Below are positions 34,584 to 45,714 of a stretch of 64,000 nucleotides of DNA, piece by piece. This DNA is from Dactylonectria macrodidyma (lineage: Eukaryota; Ascomycota; Sordariomycetes; Hypocreales; Nectriaceae), in NCBI GenBank assembly GCA_020744425.1, contig JAGMUV010000030.1, positions 248,001-312,000 of the forward strand, read 5' to 3'. Below the pieces are notes generated by a model that saw only the letters and a list, made by a program, of their open reading frames with translations, was not told the origin of the DNA and made no database searches. The position numbers and the translations under genes are program-made. The first letter of the stretch is position 1. Each line of letters begins with the position of its first letter.

Positions 34584-35430
34584 ATGATAGCTTCCGCCAC
34601 TGCTACCGCTATGCCAGCCATTCCTGGGCTTCAGAGCCCCCTCACCGTGGATGATATGGACATCTCCAACATCACGCAAGTCTAAAGCAACAATTTCACT
34701 GTTTATGTCGAGTCCATGCTAACGCAATGTCCCTTATTGAAGGTACAATGAGCTCCCTCGAATCCACTCCGATATGGGCGTCAGCCAGGAGCATGTCAAA
34801 ATGCTCGAGACCATCATCGCTCAGTACAACCTACGCGAGAAGCTCGGTATCCGCCTGCTTCACAAACATGAGGACATTCCAAATGGGCAGATCAATCTCG
34901 AGACGAAGCTGAAGACCGTGGCCGGTAAATGGATCAGGCCTGTTTCAATCGACTCTCTCGATCTCAGCGAAATCCACGGAGTGGTCTTTAAGTTCGTTCT
35001 GGGAGAGAATATTCTCGTTCCCTATGAGTTCGCCAGAGGCCCCTCGCCTGTCTCCATGAGCGATGTAGTTAACAACAACTGCGTCAAGGACATCCTCGGC
35101 TACATCACCACGTATGGCCTGGTCAATGTGATTGCGCTCGAGTTCTTAGAGCCAGTCAAAGATGGCCAGCCCGTGGAATCCGCTGCCAAAGTCGAAGTGG
35201 GCAAGTACGGAGCAATCGTACTGCCCAAATCCATGGTGAATGCCACGGAGCTTATTGCTACTAGTTGGCCTGATATCAGCCAGCCTTACAACCACGATGC
35301 AGAACCGGACCCAGGTGCCCATTGGGCTCCAGTGGTGGTGACCAAGGAGACTCACAGGCTTTTTGTTGATCAGGTCGAGGACGAAAACGAGCTGCTGGTT
35401 AATCTGGCTTTGCAGGGAGTTTTCATCTGA
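34584..35430 (+). CDS. conserved fungal protein of unknown function
   Basis: The main exon holds HVKMLETIIAQYNLREKLGI, RLLHKHEDIPNGQINLETKL, GKWIRPVSIDSLDLSEIHGV and YEFARGPSPVSMSDV, ending VNLALQGVFI. I recall similar uncharacterised ascomycete proteins but cannot assign an activity. A short first exon probably begins MIASATATAMPAIPGLQ at 34584 and is followed by an intron (branch GCTAACG near 34718, AG at 34740 or later). The 5' splice site is poor (GTCTAA, directly after CAA), and the frame that reads YNELPRIHSDMGV needs an odd junction. The first exon may therefore be mutated. The open main frame from 34774 is certain; the 5' end is not. Confidence 0.55.
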
Positions 35431-35889
35431 GATATTTCCCAGACACCTGGACTCGCAGCTAAGACGAAGCAAGAGTAGTAGGGTGCCCAAAAAGGGTTAG
35501 GACTCTTCGTCCGTATTATCTCCATTTGTTGACGCACTGATATAGTGGCTCCTCTACCCTTATTAAAGCTGCAATCAGGATTTATAAAGATTGCTAGATG
35601 TGAAATTTCGTTCCCAATGCCCTACGGTAATTCACAGTAAATAATGCCATACCATTCTTTCTGTCCTCTTCTATATATCGTTGATAATATTCCTTATTTT
35701 ATTTACGGCGTCGATGTCGTCCATATAAGCCTCATCTGGATCAATCTAATCCATGTCGGGCTCGCTATCAGTCTCGCTGCCAGGCTCGCTGTCAGTCTCA
35801 CCCAAGTTGTCAGGCGAATATAAGTTTTCGAAATAGAAAGGGATGCGGCATAGTAAGCGCTGCGCAATCATGGCATCCGAACGCCAGGT
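35431..35889. other. no gene; short acidic minus-strand remnant
   Basis: On the minus strand about 35700-35815 reads LGETDSEPGSETDSEPDMD, a stop, then IDPDEAYMDDIDAVNK. This acidic tail resembles transposase C-termini but is too short to assign. Confidence 0.35.
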
Positions 35890-36341
35890 ACGTACAGACT
35901 TGGAAAGCCTCCTGCAATTTAGTCATAGCCCGACAATGTCGATGTCCTGACTCACACTTTCGCATAGGAATTGCAGAGGCCATCTTTTGTGAAAAGCAAA
36001 GGCAGCGGGCCATTACACACAAGCGAAGGCGAGCTATAGGATTTCTTCGACCAAACGTGCTTCTCTACGGAGAAAACTGTCCTAACGAAGTTGGCATTAC
36101 TGATACATTTAATCACGATCTAGCAAAGCCTATCGATGCTGTTCTAATCGTAGGAACGAGGTTATCGATTCCGTCGCTAGCGGGGTTTGCTGAACGTCTC
36201 TGCAAAGTGGTGAGGGCAAATAGCAATTTAGTCATATGGGTAAGTAAAGAACCACCGAAGCTTGGAAAGGCCTTTCAATCTCTTATTAGCTTTGAGTATC
36301 GCGGGGATTGTGACAATTTCGCATGGATGATGTCTGAGTAG
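35890..36341 (+). pseudogene. Sir2-like (sirtuin family) C-terminal fragment
   Basis: The plus frame reads RPNVLLYGENCPNEVGI, PIDAVLIVGTRLSIPSLAGF and NSNLVIWVSKEPPKLGKAF. This is the order of the C-terminal NAD-binding half of fungal Sir2-type proteins (RPxVVLYGE..., LLLVVGTSL.VPG, VIWVNKEPP). A Cys pair (QCRCPD) upstream may be the end of the zinc module. The N-terminal Rossmann part with GAG and the catalytic His are absent, so it cannot be an active deacylase. It looks like a captured or decayed gene piece. Confidence 0.65.
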
Positions 36342-36682
36342 ATAGAGGCAACTCGAAGCCATATAATTATACCTCAGAGTGTCTCAGCGCACTTCATTCA
36401 ATAAGATTCGGTCTGTCAACAGTCCCTGCAAGCAACCGTGATGTCAAGCGATGTGATGACAGCTGATTGGGCTGGTACCAAAGCGCTCATACTAACTCCC
36501 TCTCGTATAGTCTAGGTTCAACAGTCTGTGTGGCCTGGGGCTGGTAGGTGGGACGGTGTCAGGGAAACATCATCAGGCTAAATCAAAGCGACTTCTAAAG
36601 AGCATGCTGTGGCATGAGTTAAGTGAGGTAACTTGGTCAGATTGTTAGACAAAGCATGCCAAGGCATCCTCAAAAAAGTACT
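36342..36682. other. no recognisable gene
   Basis: No open frame or repeat of note was seen between the Sir2-like fragment and the hypothetical minus-strand frame. Confidence 0.35.
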
Positions 36683-37030
36683 CTATTTGTCTGTATTATC
36701 CTGCAGATCCATTCCTATCTCTGTTGCAAGGATCTCTTTCAAGTCTTCTAGAATATGTGGAAAGCTATGTCCGAACTCCGACGGAACCTTAACATAAACC
36801 TTGACGCTGACATCATCAGAGTTACTGACAGTGGTGTATTTCAAATCCCATACCTTGCTAGACATTGGGCCCTTAATGCGATTGAATGAGCGTAAGGAGG
36901 TGTCCAAGGAAATCTCGTACTTCTCCTCTCGAACAAGCCTCTCTTCCCGCATGATTTTCAATGGCCCTTCGACAAAGGAGCTCGCCTTCCATGGTGTAGG
37001 TAGCGGGTCTCTGAAGTGCCTTTCTTCAAA
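36683..37030 (-). CDS. hypothetical protein fragment
   Basis: The minus frame reads FEERHFRDPLPTPWKASSFV, EGPLKIMREERLVREEKYEI, SLDTSLRSF, VWDLKYTTVSNSDDVSVKVY and ends MDLQDNTDK. A possible intron (acceptor TTATTTAG near 37037) links it to a charged stretch further upstream. The bias and length suggest a real but small gene or the 3' end of one. I do not recognise it. Low confidence. Confidence 0.3.
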   Translation of the reverse strand, partial: FEERHFRDPLPTPWKASSFVEGPLKIMREERLVREEKYEISLDTSLRSFNRIKGPMSSKVWDLKYTTVSNSDDVSVKVYVKVPSEFGHSFPHILEDLKEILATEIGMDLQDNTDK

Positions 37031-37411
37031 CGCTTTACTCCTAAATAAATTAAATTTATCACCGCCGATGAAAGGGCTCTTGTACCTGCTTGTCGCTTTT
37101 CACCTTCTATTCGCCTCTTTCTTGTGTCCGATGCTTCGTTGGAGGCATCCGCGTCTTCTCAATATTGCGAAAGAAGTGGAAGGTTACTAGTCGCGTAGAC
37201 GAGAGTATATAAGAGTCGGAAGAGATGAGATGATATAAAGCGAGGGGCAATACTACAGCCATCCTACGGGAAGGCACTACTCGACTTGCTATTCAAAGCA
37301 TTATAGATCTATGTAGGGGGAAACTGAAGCCTCCGGAAAAAGCCTCCGGAAAGTTAGAAGGTGAATTTGTTGATGAATGCACTTCCGGGGGGAATTAAAG
37401 CCTCCGGAGAA

Positions 37412-37909
37412 CTAGGAGTCTCTAAGCTTATTGGTATCAAGCTTCATCAACTCGGCGATGGTTGACTGTCCCTTGGCATTCCGGCCCTCTGCTCTTAGCT
37501 GCGAGGCTGATTTTGTCTTCCCTTCAGGCGCACAAATCCTGTGATCGTCATAGAGGTGGTTTAGGGTATTTTGGATGCCCGTTGATGTGAAGGTCTTTGG
37601 TTTAAGAGTGTTCTTGCGGATGCAAATTTTGCAAACCCACTTCCTGTCGTTGCCTTTCTGGATATCGTACCCATACTCCCAGGCCCAGGAATTAGTATCT
37701 CTAACCCTTTGAGACCAGGTGAAGCCGGGGAAACGGCGCCAAAGAGATTCTTCATATTGCCGCTCTTTGGTAGTAGAATCTGGCGAGGTGGACTTAGAAC
37801 GCCGAGCTGGCGAGAATGGCGTGAAAGCTGTAGAAGGCGTTGGAGACGACCTAAAATTTCCATCATCGTCAACAGCAGTGATGGCGTCAGAATCTGATAA
37901 AATACTCAT
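37412..37909 (-). pseudogene. hAT transposase N-terminal fragment (BED finger)
   Basis: The 165-residue frame starts MSILSDSDAI. Its finger region reads GFTWSQRVRDTNSWAWEYGY, DIQKGNDRKWVCKICIRKN and NTLNHLYDDH. It then matches the linker of the 31.9-kb transposase (GQSTIAELMKLDTNK against QPTIASVLKLDVNK) and ends at a TAG. No DDE or dimerisation part follows, only a CCTCCGGA-repeat patch (37325-37405). A second hAT family, strongly truncated. Confidence 0.8.
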
Positions 37910-38124
37910 CCTGAGCTAGTTACGCAATGCAATCGGTGTAGCTGTTGAAATCGATGTGACAGTTAGAAGCAGAATTGAGGGCAGAACAGAGGCTAAAAGG
38001 AGGTGGCGGCCAGGGAAATTAGGTGATCTGCCATACGTACAAGCCACACATAGCCTTAGTTACGGGGTCGCTGTTAGGATTTATACCAGTCCGCAGTTAC
38101 AGTCACTAACAGTGGCTAGTAGAC

Positions 38125-38280
38125 CCACTTCATATCAACGAAATCAACGAGATCCACCAATTTCAAGGTAATATTGAGTTGGACAGCTTACTAATAAAGT
38201 CCTCCATTGAGTTGGTTGAGTTGGCCGTTGATCAACGAGTTGATCAACTCGTTGATTACGTTGAGTTGTTTGGGTCTCTG
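38125..38280. repeat. CAACG/GTTGA-rich array, probable 5' end of the 37.4-kb hAT
   Basis: Motifs CAACGAG, GTTGATCAAC and GAGTTG recur in both orientations, including the palindrome CAACGAGTTGATCAACTCGT. The array ends TTTGGGTCTCTG at 38280, which reads CAGAGACCCAAA as a terminus. Position fits the 5' side of the minus-strand hAT fragment. Confidence 0.5.
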
Positions 38281-38319
38281 CCTGGCTCGCTCTTTGTGTT
38301 ATGAATGGTCCACGGAGTA

Positions 38320-38581
38320 CAGAGGCAGGGCCAAAAAGTCGTTGCCCAACTTGATTAACGCCACATCCTCCAATCCCTGTTAGTTACTTGTGGGTCTCCC
38401 CCATTATCCCTATGAATTTAGGGGCTATCTCAAATTTAGCGTTGTAGCTACTTATTAGAGTGTACTAGAGGATACTGGCCTCTAGTGGTATCAAATTGGT
38501 TCGATGTACTCCTTGTACTTACTCCAGCTGTGGCGTTATTATTGCTTTTTCTTGGGCTGCGACTTTTTGGCCCTGCCTCTG
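38320..38581. mobile_element. 262-bp Tc1/mariner-type MITE
   Basis: Ends CAGAGGCAGGGCCAAAAAGT... (38320-38341) and its exact reverse complement (38560-38581) form 22-bp perfect terminal repeats. TA lies on each side (38318-38319 and 38582-38583) as the target duplication. The interior is non-coding. Confidence 0.88.
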
Positions 38582-38583
38582 TA

Positions 38584-39262
38584 TTCTTCCTTATTACACC
38601 TCTTATAATAATCGATAGCTTCATTCCGTGGAAAGTCATGGTAGACTTCCCGACTCTACACACAACCTGAATGGTGGAGGCTTGTAACTATCTCATTAGT
38701 CTGAGACAACCCCGTACCAAATCAAACCCATGACAATTGCCACGGGCGGGCGCGGTAAGGAGTTAATGGGGCTGACGGCAGCGCTAGCGGCATTTGCCAG
38801 GCGGCATTCAAGGTGGCATGTGGGTGGTTCCAGACCTCGAATTCACAGCTCGCCCCTGCAGGTGAACTGAACGCATGAAAACTTGATGCCTCGTATGATT
38901 ATTATTTCCGTGTTATTTCTGTGTCACATTACTCGTTATACGCAATTCCCGCGTAACTAGGGGAGCATGCCGCGGAAATGTATGTTAGGTGGCTGGTTCA
39001 GAACAGAAGGGGCGAGGCGCCCTGGGAAACGCCCCTCAGACCACAATCAGCTCAAAACTACAAGGGTTGCCAGCATGCATGGGTCTCCACACACAAATAC
39101 TTTGGGCGGTACGTAGTTTGCCCCTGTTTGTGCTGGGGCTAGATCGTCCGGTATTTCCCAGAGGATTGGTGATGTGGAGTCAGCCAAGGATAAGGGACTG
39201 GTTTATTACTAGGAAGCGCCGAAAATCATTGGGGTGACGGTACTAGCCCATGTCATGGCTCC
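38584..39262. other. no recognisable gene
   Basis: Short frames only. The SPRY relic to the right lacks its N-terminal part, and no preceding exon was recognised here. Confidence 0.35.
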
Positions 39263-39732
39263 ATGACCACCGATGGCCGGCAAAAGTTTGGCGGTGGATC
39301 AAACCAAGCAAGGGCGATCGCCATTGCCGCGAAGACTTATGCATTAGACCGGTTACCCGGTTTACATGCCCACGAATGGGGATACCACAGCGACAATGGA
39401 CAGATCTGGCAAGAAGGTGATGCGATTGAAGGGTATGGATCTTTCCGATTAGGTGAAACCGTTGGATGCAGTGTCGACATTGCCAGTGGGATTAGGCTTT
39501 TCACGAGGGAGGGGGTGAGAAATGGTTCGTGGATGCTTATCCTTTATTCCGTAAAAAGTGATGATAATATTGCTGACATTTGGACGCAGAGGGGTTCGAC
39601 CTGAAGGGAATTAAGGGGCGACTCTACCCAGTTGTGCTATTTAGGGGATACACCCCCGACTCTCTTGAGATTGAAACGAACTTCACCGGGAAGGAGAGAC
39701 CCTTCAAATATGTACCGGGTGTCGCGCGATGA
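39263..39732 (+). pseudogene. SPRY-domain relic
   Basis: The frame reads YALDRLPGLHAHEWGYHSDN, GQIWQEGDAIEGYGSFRLGE, TVGCSVDIASGIRLFTREG. A likely intron (GTGAGA ... TTGCTGACA ... CAGAG) is followed by FDLKGIKGRLYPVVLF, LEIETNFTGKERPFKYVPGV and a TGA at 39730-39732. These are the core and C-terminal strands of a SPRY domain, used for protein binding. In fungi it often ends ankyrin/NACHT proteins, so this could be another NLR tail. No upstream ankyrin or NACHT part is visible. Confidence 0.68.
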
Positions 39733-39952
39733 GTTTGGAGATGGGGCTATGCCTCGTGCCGCGATCACATGCCATGATGGATAGAATCCGAGAAGCAAGT
39801 CAGGGAACTAGTGGAAGATTCTGGATTGAGATAGGAGTCCCGTGGTGGCTCTAGATAGCATGCTCGAATCACCACCAAGCAGCGCAAACAGCAATTCCAC
39901 CGTCAGTAATTTAAGCACAAGCGCAACCAAACTCCCTCAAATCATCAACAAA

Positions 39953-40288
39953 CTAGTCGAGAAGATTAAGTGCAAGCCATGAACCTATTGGTTTCTTGCC
40001 TATCCATTTTTTTAACCCCGCTTGCCTGTCTCCGTAGCTACTGTACTTTGAATCGAGGCGGCCTGTGGCTAATGCAAATCGGATTGTCGCTCGAATGGCC
40101 TCCATATTTGGCGTCCATTTTTGGTCATCAGATAGTGACTTTCCTCCAAGATAAAACACATTGCCCCTCTGGGTGCTACCGTAGAAACTCGAGAAATTCT
40201 CCCTCTTGGCATTTCCACTTTTTCCTCGCTTATGCACGATTTGACCTAAGGCATGCCTGTGTAGCCATTCTTCATGCCGGTGTAGCAA
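39953..40288 (-). pseudogene. relic of an unidentified gene, partner of 21690-21836
   Basis: The minus frame is HALGQIVHKRGKSGNAKREN, FSSFYGSTQRGNVFYLGGKS, LSDDQKWTPNMEAIRATIRF, ALATGRLDS and ends SWLALNLLD. Its middle matches the 21.7-kb relic. It lies 86 bp downstream of the PNP-NACHT-ANK stop codon on the same strand. Unknown function; probably the C-terminal part of a lost gene. Confidence 0.45.
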
Positions 40289-40373
40289 TTGCCTTTACCA
40301 AATTACGAGCAACCCTTGTTACAGTAGTAAAATAGAGAGATAAGGAGTAATGACGAAAATGAACGGAACGCTG

Positions 40374-43300
40374 CTATATATTTGGTTGCAGCAGCTTGAC
40401 GATGCCTTCATGGCCCTTTTCGTCGGCATAGCTTCGCGGTGTCCGACCCTCGACATCCTTCGCCTCGATGTCGGTGCCCTTGTCGAGAAGCAGCTTGACG
40501 ATCGCCTCATGCCCGTTTGCGGCGGCATACGATAGTGGCGTCCGACCGTCCTCATCTTGTGAGTCAACCTTTGCTCCCCAGTCAAGGAGCATGTTGATGA
40601 CAATCTCATGGCCGGTCGCGGCAGCCCAAAATAGCGGTTTCCAGCGTGAATTAGTTTTCGGATTTGCCTTACTTTTCTTCTCGAGTCGTAGCCTGAAGAT
40701 TGATGTCAAGTCAACCTCAGCTCCCATCTTGAGCAGCGAGTTGACGACGGCCTCATCCCCCTGCGTGACAGCACACATCAGCGGCGTCCTACCTTCCTTA
40801 TCCCTCACCTCGATGCTGGCGCCCTTCTCAAGCAGTAGCTCGACAATGGCCCCATGTCCCTTCTCGGCGGCCCACAATAGCGGCATCCGACCGTCCTTAT
40901 CCGTCGCCTCGATGCTTGCGCCCTTCTCGAGCAGCAGCTCGACGATGGCCCCATGCCCCTCCCAGGCGCCCAACGATAGCGGCGTCCGACCGTCCTTATC
41001 CCTCGCCTCGATGCTGGCGCCCTTCTCGAGCAGCAGCTCGACGAAGGCCCCATGCCCCTTCTCGGCAGCCCACAATAGCGGCGTCCGACCGTACTTATTC
41101 TTCGCGTCGACATCGGCGCCCTTCTCGAGCAGCAGCTCGACGATGGCCCCATGCCCCTTCTCGGCGGCCCACAATAGCGGCATCCGACGGTACTTATTCT
41201 TCGCGTCGACATCGGCGCCCTTCTCGAGCAGCAGCTTGACCACGGCCTCGTGCCCGTTCACAGCGGCCCACAACAGCGGCGTCCTACCATACGTGGTGTC
41301 TTTCGCCTCGATCTCCGCTCCCTTTTCGAGAAGTAGCTTGACAGCGGCACGATGGCCACAATACGACGCTACCATAAGATCCGTAAAATACTTTGTAGCC
41401 TCCATATGTGTAGCCTGCCAATAGATTCTAAACCATGCCGTGTAGCTCTTCGAATCCGGATCGCAAATTCTCAGAGCGGAACGTACGATGGCAGCATCAT
41501 CGATGACATCAGCCTCGCGGAAGTGAGCGCCCCAATTTTGGGCCGAGTAATCTAAAAAGGCGCGTCTATCGAGAGAGTGGCTGGCTTCCCTATTCGCATC
41601 TGTCGGTAGACTAACATTGTAGTTGAAGAAGTTCAGATAGAGCACACAGAGCTCCGCAAGAACGGTGTGTGCGTCTTGGGTAGTGATGGAGTGATGCCAG
41701 TGCGGCTCTGACGAAACAGTTGTGAGCGATGCCAAATCTGCGAGGAGAAACTCGCGAGCCGTTTGGTGAATGAAATAAATACTGCCTTGATGGATTGAGA
41801 CGAACAATCCACACCAAGATCTGAGACGCGTCTTGAAGTCCTCGTCATCCTCCAAGTCGAGGTCGTGAATAGACTGTGATGTGTCATCTATATTCACGGC
41901 AACGTTCATTTCCGAGAGGGTTAGCGGCCGGCTTGCTGCTAAGGTAATACTCAAGGCTTTCCGAACCATCGGATCTTCCTTAGTCTTATTAAGGATTTGC
42001 TCATATGCCTCATTAATACTCCTAGGAAGTGTTGCAATCGTGGACTCAACCCCCTTTAGTGTCTTTTTAAAGTCTTCTTTCTGCAAGTAGTCGAACACAA
42101 GGTACACCCAGAGATAAGTACGGTGGGTAGTCTCCTGTAGTCTTTTCTGCAGGTGGCTCTTGATTTGGGGTGAGAGACGCTTCTTCATCGACAGTTGATT
42201 GACCCGGCGCATAATAACGCGATTCACCTCCTGACTGATCGTTTCTGACTCTTCCTCTCCTGGTATACGGATATTTGGAAAAGCGTCCAATAGGCCGCGG
42301 AACTTAGACACGATCTGGTCATACGGGCGGCACGTTAGAAGATACTTCAACTTGCCATGGCCTAAATGGTCGCTGCGGAATTGGCTCTCTACATTTCGCA
42401 TTAGGTCCGCAAACTCTGATTCGGCACATTCGTCCAGGGCATCAAGGACCATGATTACAGGTCCTGCCTTGGGATCTTTTATAGCGTTCCGTAGAACCTT
42501 CCAGAGGGATTCTGTAGAGTTGATCAAACCTTTCCCATCCTCGCGGAATTGTGTCATGGCATGTTCGATCAGAGACGGCTTCTGAGAGAAGAGCTGGTGA
42601 AGCAGTGCGCAAAGTGCTTGCCAGACAGTGTTCTGGTCTTGGTCTTTGAAGAAGAAGTAGCAGATGGTTGTCGATCGTGGCAGGCCGTGGTCGATCAGGT
42701 ACTTGGCCAGCACCGACTTTCCACAGCCAGGATCCGCCGAGACTAGCAGGGGGCCAGACTCTTGGTTCAACCACGTCTGGAAGTGCTTGTGCTTGAGGAA
42801 CCACATGCATGTGTCTTCAACCCTTTCTTCCACTCGGTCTTTATACCACTCGTATGTGGCGTTCCTGCTGCCGGTTGTGAGGCGGAAGAGCTGGTGACAG
42901 TTTTGTTCTTCTTTGGACAGCCTCTCCTTGGCTAGATCTTTCTGGGCTTGGAGCTGCTCCTTCGCAACATCCAGGTGCTCTTCTACAACTTCATGGAGAC
43001 CTGTAAATCGGATTAACATATATTAATAGTATAATTCTAAGACCTTGGCATACCAGATAGAATATCGCCGAACTTCTTTTCAGCTTCAACCCTATTTGGA
43101 GCTATTCCACAGAGAAGATCCTTCGCATATGCAGCAGCCGCCATTGCTGCATAGCCCTGCCACTCCTTGTTCTTGTGGGAATCCGAGTAGTCGCATATAC
43201 CGCGGATGACGAGGCAAGGGAAGTGGTTCATCAGCCCCGCTGCTTCCATCTCGAAACATAGAACGTCCTTCTCCGCCGCAAGCCTATCCCGATCCAAAGC

Positions 43301-44032
43301 GTTCTTCATGAGCTGGTTCGCCGAAGCAATCAGGCCGTAATGAACTGCCGGGTTATCCTCATCTTCAGCCCGTTCGGATCGTGATATCAAGCCTGATGGA
43401 TCACAGACAGCCATACAGCTTTCTTTCGTATTTGGATGGATGGCTCCGGCTCGATACAGCCTATCACTGCTTGGGTTCGGCCGCTTATACTGGCCCCACA
43501 GCCTCTTGTTTTTCTCGAGGACACCATTGACGGCCTTTCCAAGCCCATGACCTTTTCTCTCGTACTGGCTCTGAAGTCCAGCCAGTGCCGTCCGTAGAAC
43601 AACTGGCGGCTGGATCAAGAACCCGGTGGTTCGGAAGCTCTGATCCTGGATATTCTTGCCAAAGTCGTACTGGAACAACCCGCTGTTCCCATCGCTTGGA
43701 GCACTGACTGCAATGTCACCAAGACGGATATCATGATTTTCGCTTGGAACGCCGCCGCCGATGCCGACCATCAGACCAATTCTGACGTTAGGAAAGGAGT
43801 GCATCATGTCTCTAGCGACAGTTGCTGCTGAGGTTGTCCCATACTCCCCAAAAGGCAAGGTAGCGATGACAACATTGTGCTTCCCGATCCTGCCCAATGT
43901 GTAATTGTTATTGTCGTGTTGAGACACATATTCCGGTCCCTCATGCTCTTCGTCGAGAAACTCTTGCGCGGCAACGTACTCGACTTTTATGGCGCATATC
44001 CAGCCGACTGTGTAGTCGTTAGGTTGAGACAT
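40374..44032 (-). CDS. PNP-NACHT-ankyrin NLR (STAND) protein, intact
   Basis: Fungal NLR-type receptor, likely in non-self recognition or regulated cell death. Exons 44032-43054 and 43000-40374 joined by a 53-nt intron (GTATGC ... TTTACAG) give 1,201 residues. Residues about 9-305: PNP_UDP phosphorylase-like domain ([47 protein letters not shown] with the catalytic-type Asp). A helical linker follows, then NACHT with Walker [10 protein letters not shown] near residue 420 and Walker [12 protein letters not shown]. From about 875 there are ten ankyrin repeats, five of them nearly identical at DNA level (99-nt units). Related PNP domains in immune proteins cleave nucleotides or nucleosides; activity here is inferred. 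No stop or frameshift was seen. Start chosen at [11 protein letters not shown], as the family begins there. Confidence 0.92.
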
Positions 44033-45303
44033 GTTCGCTCGCAGGATGATCCAGAGGCAAGGTAAGTTATAAAGGACGATTAGTGTTTGGTCGCCGAGGT
44101 TTCTCAGAAAGATCACTTACCTCCACCTAGACAAGTTGGATCCGCCTGCAGACCGCTGTGATCGCCAAGCACAACAACCAACCGGACAGCGCAACTTGTC
44201 CCCTCTAATCGCGGGTGTTCAGTGGGATTTTAGGATCTGCGCCAAGTTAAATTGACAGAGCGTACAGTACCCCAAAAGTAGAACGATCATGAAAGAAGCC
44301 ACGACGACACCGCAACCATCGCTCAAACAAAAAGCGGTTGGGCAGCATTGGGCAGCATTGGGCAGAAGCAAGTCAGTGAGAAATCTGATCAGTTATCTGC
44401 TGAGGCCACCCCCCTCGACCGCGGGCGCTTACTCGCAGTTGAATGAGCACCCCTCGCCCAATAATATCGTTCTCATGCTGGCATGGCAGGGCGGCATCAC
44501 ACGCTCTTCACCAATCATGCGTTATTGTTGTGTCCGGCCCGCCGTCCACAGCAACGCCTCGTCTCTTCAAGGGACCTGCTTATGGGCGAATTCTACAAGG
44601 CAGCAGAGTTGAGTACTCAAGTTCGAGCTTCCCCGTCGCCGACGTGTTTGGGCTAACGAAACTGTCAATAGAGTTCTCCGTTCTCCATCCCAGCCAGTCG
44701 AGTACGAGAGCAGCATGGCGCCGACGCGTCGCGACACGGTCACGACCAGCCCCTACCATTCTCGCCTGCATCGCACCGCACAGAGCTTCGTGACTTGGCC
44801 GCCGCAGGTCGTCGAGTCACGACCTGCATTCAGGAGGAGCTCGACCTGGAGCGGCCGACCAGCATTCACGGCTGACTCTGGGTCGCGGGGTGGCCCATGC
44901 CGCTGCGTCCGCTTCACTACCAGCTCGTGCCTGGTCGGGAGATCTTCGTCACGGAGCGTGTGGACCTGTATCTCGTCTGGCCAATTGGCAGATGTTGCTC
45001 AAGCCCTTCTTACGCTTTCTACCCTAGCCTCGCTTTGGACCTGATATTGCCCGCGCGAAGTGGCGGGCGGCACCACGGCTGGCGGCAGTGGATGCACGCC
45101 AGAGCTTGGCGGCCGACCGAGCTGATCACCATCGGCGGAACTGGAGGTAGCAAATCGGGATTAGTAGGTCTGTTTGTCATGGCCCATTAAGTGGTGGCTT
45201 CGTGTCAATCAGTCGGGCCGTGCCACGTTGGCCAGCTCTCAACACCACTTTGAAGTAGTGCCAGCAGGAGCGACATGTCTAATCAATGTCGATCATGGTC
45301 CTC
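44033..45303. other. NLR upstream region, otherwise no recognisable gene
   Basis: About 1.3 kb. GC-rich frames of up to 116 codons occur on the plus strand without domain signatures. A short triplicate (ATTGGGCAGC) lies at 44338-44365. The part next to 44033 should contain the NLR promoter; no clear TATA was seen. Confidence 0.4.
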
Positions 45304-45672
45304 TCACGCCGCCAAATCATCCACCTCTTTGCTCTGAAACGGCCATTTCAATGCACGAAGACCTATTTTGCTCATTGCCTTATGGGATGTCCGAGGCGCG
45401 AGCCTAAGCTCGAGTCTTTCAAGCAGGCACCGGCTGTCGTCGAGATTCTTTTCGAGTCTCCGCTCGTTGTCGAGGTTCGCGCTATTGGGATTATTCAACA
45501 GCTCCTGCACTGCTTCGGTAACTCCTTTTAGGTTGGTAATCTCGTTTTTGAGTCGTTCGATATCAGCTGCGGCATTTTTTACGTCTCTGGCGTACTGGAC
45601 GCAAAGCGATGCGGCCTTAATGGAAATATCAACGACTGCGATGATGTTGGCCGCAACACCGACTACCTCCAT
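45304..45672 (-). pseudogene. N-terminal domain relic of a STAND/NLR protein (Helo/SesA-like)
   Basis: 122-residue frame: MEVVGVAANIIAVVDISIKA, ASLCVQYARDVKNAAADIER, LKNEITNLKGVTEAVQELLN, ending SHKAMSKIGLRALKWPFQSK, EVDDLAA-stop. This is the typical helical N-terminal domain of fungal STAND proteins (Fungal_N/Helo-like), where membrane targeting or death signalling is proposed. In family members the sequence continues into a NACHT core (CIFWLNGMAGTGKS); here nothing follows. It is a different NLR class from both NACHT genes in the window. Confidence 0.7.
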
Positions 45673-45714
45673 CGTGGTAAGGCAATAAACCCACGTCTTC
45701 TGTTCCAGGTTCGT

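Noticed and set aside
40468..41424. Long plus-strand open frame over the ankyrin region
   Set aside because: It is the antisense mirror of homogenised ankyrin repeats; Ser/Pro-rich low-complexity translation, no start context.
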